Shown: one piece after another, positions 14,049 to 17,128 of the stretch | Layout: each line of letters opens with the position of its first letter | Position numbering within the stretch: the first letter of the stretch is position 1 | From: Oscillospiraceae bacterium | GTDB lineage: Bacteria; Bacillota_A; Clostridia; Oscillospirales; Oscillospiraceae | Length of the DNA: 17,128 bases | Direction of reading: 5' to 3' | Assembly (NCBI GenBank): GCA_017537045.1 | Contig: JAFYLN010000143.1 | Coordinates: forward strand, 1 to 17,128 | Program-made: the position numbers and the translations under genes | Notes under the pieces: generated by a model | The model's input: only the letters and a program-made list of their open reading frames with translations | Databases searched by the model: none | What the model was told of the DNA's origin: nothing

Positions 14049-14930
14049 GTGACAAAGAAAGTTAATAATAACGAAAGCGTAAAGGAAAACCGCGCCCTTG
14101 AGATTTGGAAGCAGTTCTGCCGAAACAAAGGTGCGGTAATTGGCCTGATTGTTACAATCGCTCTGATCCTTGTTTCACTGTTTTCCAATGTGATTTGGGA
14201 CTACGATACTGATGTTATCGGTATCAACATTCCGGACCGACTGATGGAGCCTTGTCTGGAACATCCTTTTGGTACCGACCAGTATGGCCGTGATATGCTG
14301 GCTCGTGTGGGTTACGGCACCCGTTACTCCCTGATTATCGGTCTTTCCTCCACTGCGATTGCACTACTGCTGGGTCTGCCCATCGGTGCAGCCGCCGGTT
14401 ATCTGGGCGGAAGATTTGACGACCTCTTTATGCGTGTTGTCGACGCCATTACTATCATCCCCAGTATTTTGCTGACAGTTATTCTGGTTAGTATCCTGGG
14501 CACCAGCCTTGTGAACCTGATTCTTGCACTGTCCATCAGTTCTATTCCCATTCTGGCTAGAATTGCACGTGCGTCTGTTCTAACAGTGCGCAACAATGAA
14601 TACGTGGAGTCTGCAAGAGCAATCGGCGGCAACGGTTTCTATATCGTTATGACCCAGATCCTGCCCAACTGCTTCTCTCCCATTCTGGTTCAGGCAACTC
14701 TGCGTATGGGCAATACCATTATGGCAGCATCTGGTCTGAGCTATATCGGTCTGGGTGTTCCTGTTCCTACTCCCGAGTGGGGTGCACTGCTGAACGCATC
14801 CAAGGACTTTATTCTGGATAAGCCCTATCTGTGCCTCTTCCCCGGTCTGGCAATCATGATTACCGTTATGGCAGTCAATCTGGTTGGTGACGGTCTGCGT
14901 GATGCACTGGATCCCAAGCTGAAGCGGTAA
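14049..14930 (+). CDS. ABC transporter permease, DppC/OppC type
   Basis: A 293-residue inner-membrane permease partnering the DppB-type protein. GTG 14049 is taken as start because GAGGTGA lies just upstream and this gives the family's short cytoplasmic N-terminus (RALEIWKQFCRNKGAVIGL). A longer reading from upstream would overlap dppB without a ribosome binding site. HPFGTDQYGRDML at 72-84 is the signature of this permease type. The EAA loop at about 184-207 (YVESARAIGGNGFYIVMTQI) contacts an ATPase. The ATPase gene follows 12 bases after the stop, with GGAGG directly after the TAA. Confidence 0.92.
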   Translation: MTKKVNNNESVKENRALEIWKQFCRNKGAVIGLIVTIALILVSLFSNVIWDYDTDVIGINIPDRLMEPCLEHPFGTDQYGRDMLARVGYGTRYSLIIGLSSTAIALLLGLPIGAAAGYLGGRFDDLFMRVVDAITIIPSILLTVILVSILGTSLVNLILALSISSIPILARIARASVLTVRNNEYVESARAIGGNGFYIVMTQILPNCFSPILVQATLRMGNTIMAASGLSYIGLGVPVPTPEWGALLNASKDFILDKPYLCLFPGLAIMITVMAVNLVGDGLRDALDPKLKR

Positions 14931-14942
14931 GGAGGTTTTATC

Positions 14943-15980
14943 ATGGTATTTTTCAAGAAAAACAATGTGAAAGTAATCCACCGCGAAGAAAGTGAAAACG
15001 CTGTAGAAGTACGCAATCTGGTGGTTGAATATCAGACCTCTAAAGAAACTGTTCAGGCTGTTAACGGTATTGATCTGACGCTGAAGCGCAAGCATACACT
15101 GGGTCTGGTTGGTGAAACTGGTGCAGGTAAGACCACCGCAATGCTGGCACTGATGGGTCTGGTTCCCAATCCTCCCGGCGTTGTTGTGGATGGAGATATT
15201 AAAGTCAATGGCATTGATATGCGTAATCTGACTCCTGAACAGCTGAGTCAGGTGCGCGGTAATGAAATTGCAATGATTTTCCAGGATCCCATGACTTCTC
15301 TGAACCCCGTTCTGACTGTTGGTGAGCAGATTCAGGAAAGTATCCTCTTCCATGAGAATATCAGCAAAAATGAAGCTTGGGAAAAGGCAAAGCAGGTGCT
15401 TGCCACAGTTGGTATTGACCCCAATCGTGCAGGTGAATATCCCCATCAGTTCTCTGGCGGTATGCGTCAGCGTGTTGGTATCGCAATTGCACTGGCTTGC
15501 CATCCTTCTGTTTTGATTGCGGACGAACCTACTACCGCACTGGACGTGACCATTCAGGCACAGGTTCTGAAGCTCATGAGACAGCTTCGTGAAGAGTACG
15601 AGACTTCCATGATTCTGATTACCCACGATCTGGGGGTTGTTGCGGAAGTTTGTGATGAAGTTGCTGTTATGTATGGTGGCCGTATTGTCGAATCCGGCAC
15701 ACTGGAAGATATTTTTGATCATACAAAGCATCCCTATACAGAGGGCCTGTTCAACTCTCTGCCTAACATTAATAGTCGCGTTCACAAGCTGACTCCCATT
15801 TCTGGCTTGATGCCCGATCCTGCTCATCTGCCTGCGGGATGTACCTTTGCGGAGCGCTGCCCCTATGCTACTGAGAAGTGCTTTGCTCAGCAGCCCCAGA
15901 CATTCCAGATGAGCGATACCCACAAGGTCAGCTGTGCTCGTTATGATGAGCCCGAATTCCAGATTAAGAGAGGACACTGA
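14943..15980 (+). CDS. ABC transporter ATPase, DppD/OppD type
   Basis: A 345-residue nucleotide-binding subunit. Walker A GETGAGKT at 57-64, Q-loop Q114 (MIFQDP), signature FSGGMRQR at 170-177, Walker B ending D194-E195 (VLIADEP) and switch H228 (LITHD) are all intact, so it should hydrolyse ATP. The C-terminal oligopeptide-transporter extension, with cysteines in CTFAERCPYATEKC, is typical of DppD/OppD and in some relatives binds an iron-sulfur cluster. About 15 residues (FFKKNNVKVIHREES) precede the usual first strand, slightly long. The partner ATPase gene starts 1 base after its stop. Confidence 0.93.
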   Translation: MVFFKKNNVKVIHREESENAVEVRNLVVEYQTSKETVQAVNGIDLTLKRKHTLGLVGETGAGKTTAMLALMGLVPNPPGVVVDGDIKVNGIDMRNLTPEQLSQVRGNEIAMIFQDPMTSLNPVLTVGEQIQESILFHENISKNEAWEKAKQVLATVGIDPNRAGEYPHQFSGGMRQRVGIAIALACHPSVLIADEPTTALDVTIQAQVLKLMRQLREEYETSMILITHDLGVVAEVCDEVAVMYGGRIVESGTLEDIFDHTKHPYTEGLFNSLPNINSRVHKLTPISGLMPDPAHLPAGCTFAERCPYATEKCFAQQPQTFQMSDTHKVSCARYDEPEFQIKRGH

Positions 15981-15981
15981 T

Positions 15982-16947
15982 ATGGCTGAAACAATCCTCG
16001 AAGTTAAAAATTTGAAAAAATACTTCAAGTCTCCCAAGGGAACGGTTCACGCTGTTGATGGTTTGAACCTGACCATTGAAAAGGGCAAGACTCTGGGTAT
16101 CGTCGGTGAATCCGGTTGTGGTAAGTCCACCACTGGTCGTGTTATCCTCAAGCTGATTGAAGCAACAGAAGGCACCGTTCTTTTTGAGGGCAAGGATGTT
16201 ACCAAGGCAACCCCTAAGGAGATGAAGCTTCTGCGTAAGGATATGCAGATGATCTTTCAGGATCCCTTCTCTTCTCTGAACCCCAGAAAGACTGTCAGCC
16301 AGCTGATTGCGGAGCCCATCCGTCTGAACAAGCTGATTACCGGAAAGAACAAAGAAGAACTGATTGAAGCTCGTGTTCTGGAACTGATGGATACGGTTGG
16401 TCTGGCAAGAAGACTGTATAACACCTACCCCCATGAGCTGGACGGTGGCAGACGTCAGCGAATTGGCATTGCCCGTGCGCTGGCCATGAACCCCAAGTTC
16501 ATCGTATGTGATGAGCCTGTTTCGGCACTGGACGTTTCTATTCAGGCACAGATCCTGAATCTGCTGAAGGAACTGCAGGAAAAGATGGGCCTGACCTATG
16601 TTTTCATCACACACAACTTGTCTGTCGTCAACCACTTTGCAGATGACATTGCGGTTATGTATCTGGGATCTCTGGTTGAGAAAGCTCCTGTTCAGGAACT
16701 CTTTGAAAATCCCATTCACCCCTATACAAAGGCACTGCTTTCCGCAATTCCTGTTCCTGATATTCATCATGAAAAGAACGAGACAACAATCATGGGTGAA
16801 ATTACATCCCCGATTAATCTGCCTCCTCAGTGCCGTTTCTGCAAGCGTTGCCCCAAGGCTACAGAAAAGTGCATGACTGCGAATGTGCCCGAACTGGTCG
16901 AGGTAAAACCCGGTCATTTTGTTGCATGCCATTTGCTGGATGAGTAA
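15982..16947 (+). CDS. ABC transporter ATPase, DppF/OppF type
   Basis: A 321-residue nucleotide-binding subunit pairing with the DppD-type protein. Walker A GESGCGKS at 42-49, Q93 (MIFQDP), Walker B D177-E178 (FIVCDEP) and switch H211 are present. The signature reads LDGGRRQR (153-160), with Asp replacing the Ser of LSGGQ, and the H-loop is THN instead of THD. Such DppF variants exist in Clostridia, and in a heterodimer one degenerate ATP site is tolerable. The C-terminal cysteine extension ([14 protein letters not shown]) is present. ATG 15982 is preferred, with AGAGAGGA at 15968-15975 and 1 base between the genes; an upstream reading would overlap dppD. Confidence 0.93.
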   Translation: MAETILEVKNLKKYFKSPKGTVHAVDGLNLTIEKGKTLGIVGESGCGKSTTGRVILKLIEATEGTVLFEGKDVTKATPKEMKLLRKDMQMIFQDPFSSLNPRKTVSQLIAEPIRLNKLITGKNKEELIEARVLELMDTVGLARRLYNTYPHELDGGRRQRIGIARALAMNPKFIVCDEPVSALDVSIQAQILNLLKELQEKMGLTYVFITHNLSVVNHFADDIAVMYLGSLVEKAPVQELFENPIHPYTKALLSAIPVPDIHHEKNETTIMGEITSPINLPPQCRFCKRCPKATEKCMTANVPELVEVKPGHFVACHLLDE

Positions 16948-16966
16948 TAGTTCTGAAGGAGTACAT

Positions 16967-17128
16967 ATGGATTATGCAAAAGAATCTCTGCGCCTGCATG
17001 GCGAGTGGAAGGGCAAGATCGAGGTCGTTGCGACAGTTCCCGTTGCAACCAAGGATGACCTGTCCCTGGCTTATACCCCCGGTGTTGCCCAGCCTTGTAT
17101 CGAGATCAACAAGGATGTCAACAAGTCC
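16967..17128 (+). CDS. malic enzyme, N-terminal end (partial)
   Basis: The first 54 codons are present and the gene runs off the window. The sequence [20 protein letters not shown] and [16 protein letters not shown] match the N-terminus of bacterial NAD(P)-dependent malic enzymes, which decarboxylate malate to pyruvate. GAAGGAG lies 6 bases before ATG 16967. It starts 19 bases after the DppF-type ATPase gene on the same strand with no terminator visible, so it may be read through from the sugar operon. Cofactor preference and intactness cannot be judged here. Confidence 0.88.
   Translation, partial: MDYAKESLRLHGEWKGKIEVVATVPVATKDDLSLAYTPGVAQPCIEINKDVNKS

Noticed and set aside
14580..16037. 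485-codon minus-strand frame across the permease and ATPase genes
   Set aside because: It lies opposite intact ABC transporter genes, crosses gene boundaries and is rich in Cys, His, Gln and Asn with no recognisable domain.
1..17128. CRISPR array, tRNA or rRNA genes, intact transposase or integrase
   Set aside because: No regularly spaced direct repeats, no tRNA-like cloverleaf and no recombinase motifs were found on either strand.

Overview
The window looks like chromosome of a moderate-GC, anaerobic, gut-type Clostridium relative (Bacillota, Clostridia, probably Oscillospirales). This is inferred from strong AGGAGG-type ribosome binding sites, sigma-A promoters with 17-bp spacers, a tungsten/molybdenum aldehyde oxidoreductase region, and a primase of the type carried by mobile elements of gut Firmicutes. 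Species cannot be fixed from the sequence alone.

Bases 1-5955 form a tungsto/molybdopterin aldehyde metabolism region on the + strand. It begins with the C-terminal end of one aldehyde:ferredoxin oxidoreductase (AOR) and a terminator. A strongly structured, repeat-like intergenic stretch follows. Next come a MoaD-like sulfur carrier, a MoeB/ThiF-type E1 activating enzyme, and a fusion of a MobA-like nucleotidyltransferase to a ModE-type DNA-binding domain, closed by a terminator. A clear sigma-A promoter then drives a complete second AOR, a second MoaD-like carrier overlapping it by 4 bases, and an iron-type alcohol dehydrogenase, again closed by a terminator. Together these could interconvert a carboxylic acid, aldehyde and alcohol using ferredoxin and NAD(P)H, with dedicated cofactor-assembly and metal-sensing genes alongside.

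Bases 5956-8368 are a decayed mobile-element scar. It contains a promoter, ribosome binding site and first 12 codons resembling a low-molecular-weight protein tyrosine phosphatase. It also holds unrecognised coding fragments and a minus-strand primase/SF3 helicase (D5 type). The primase has lost most of its primase half by an apparent in-frame deletion and carries a TGA stop just before helicase motif C.

Bases 8369-16947 are a carbohydrate-uptake locus. A minus-strand LacI-family regulator with its own terminator faces a + strand operon: cytoplasmic GH13 alpha-glucosidase, lipoprotein substrate-binding protein of the peptide/oligosaccharide family 5, two permeases and two ATPases of Dpp/Opp type. 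Three AAGCGCTT-centred operators lie in the divergent promoter region: one in the regulator's promoter spacer, one on the glucosidase -35, and one against its ribosome binding site. This points to autoregulation and sugar-responsive repression. A 14-bp hairpin separates the binding protein from the permeases. A malic enzyme gene begins 19 bases after the last ATPase gene and runs off the window.
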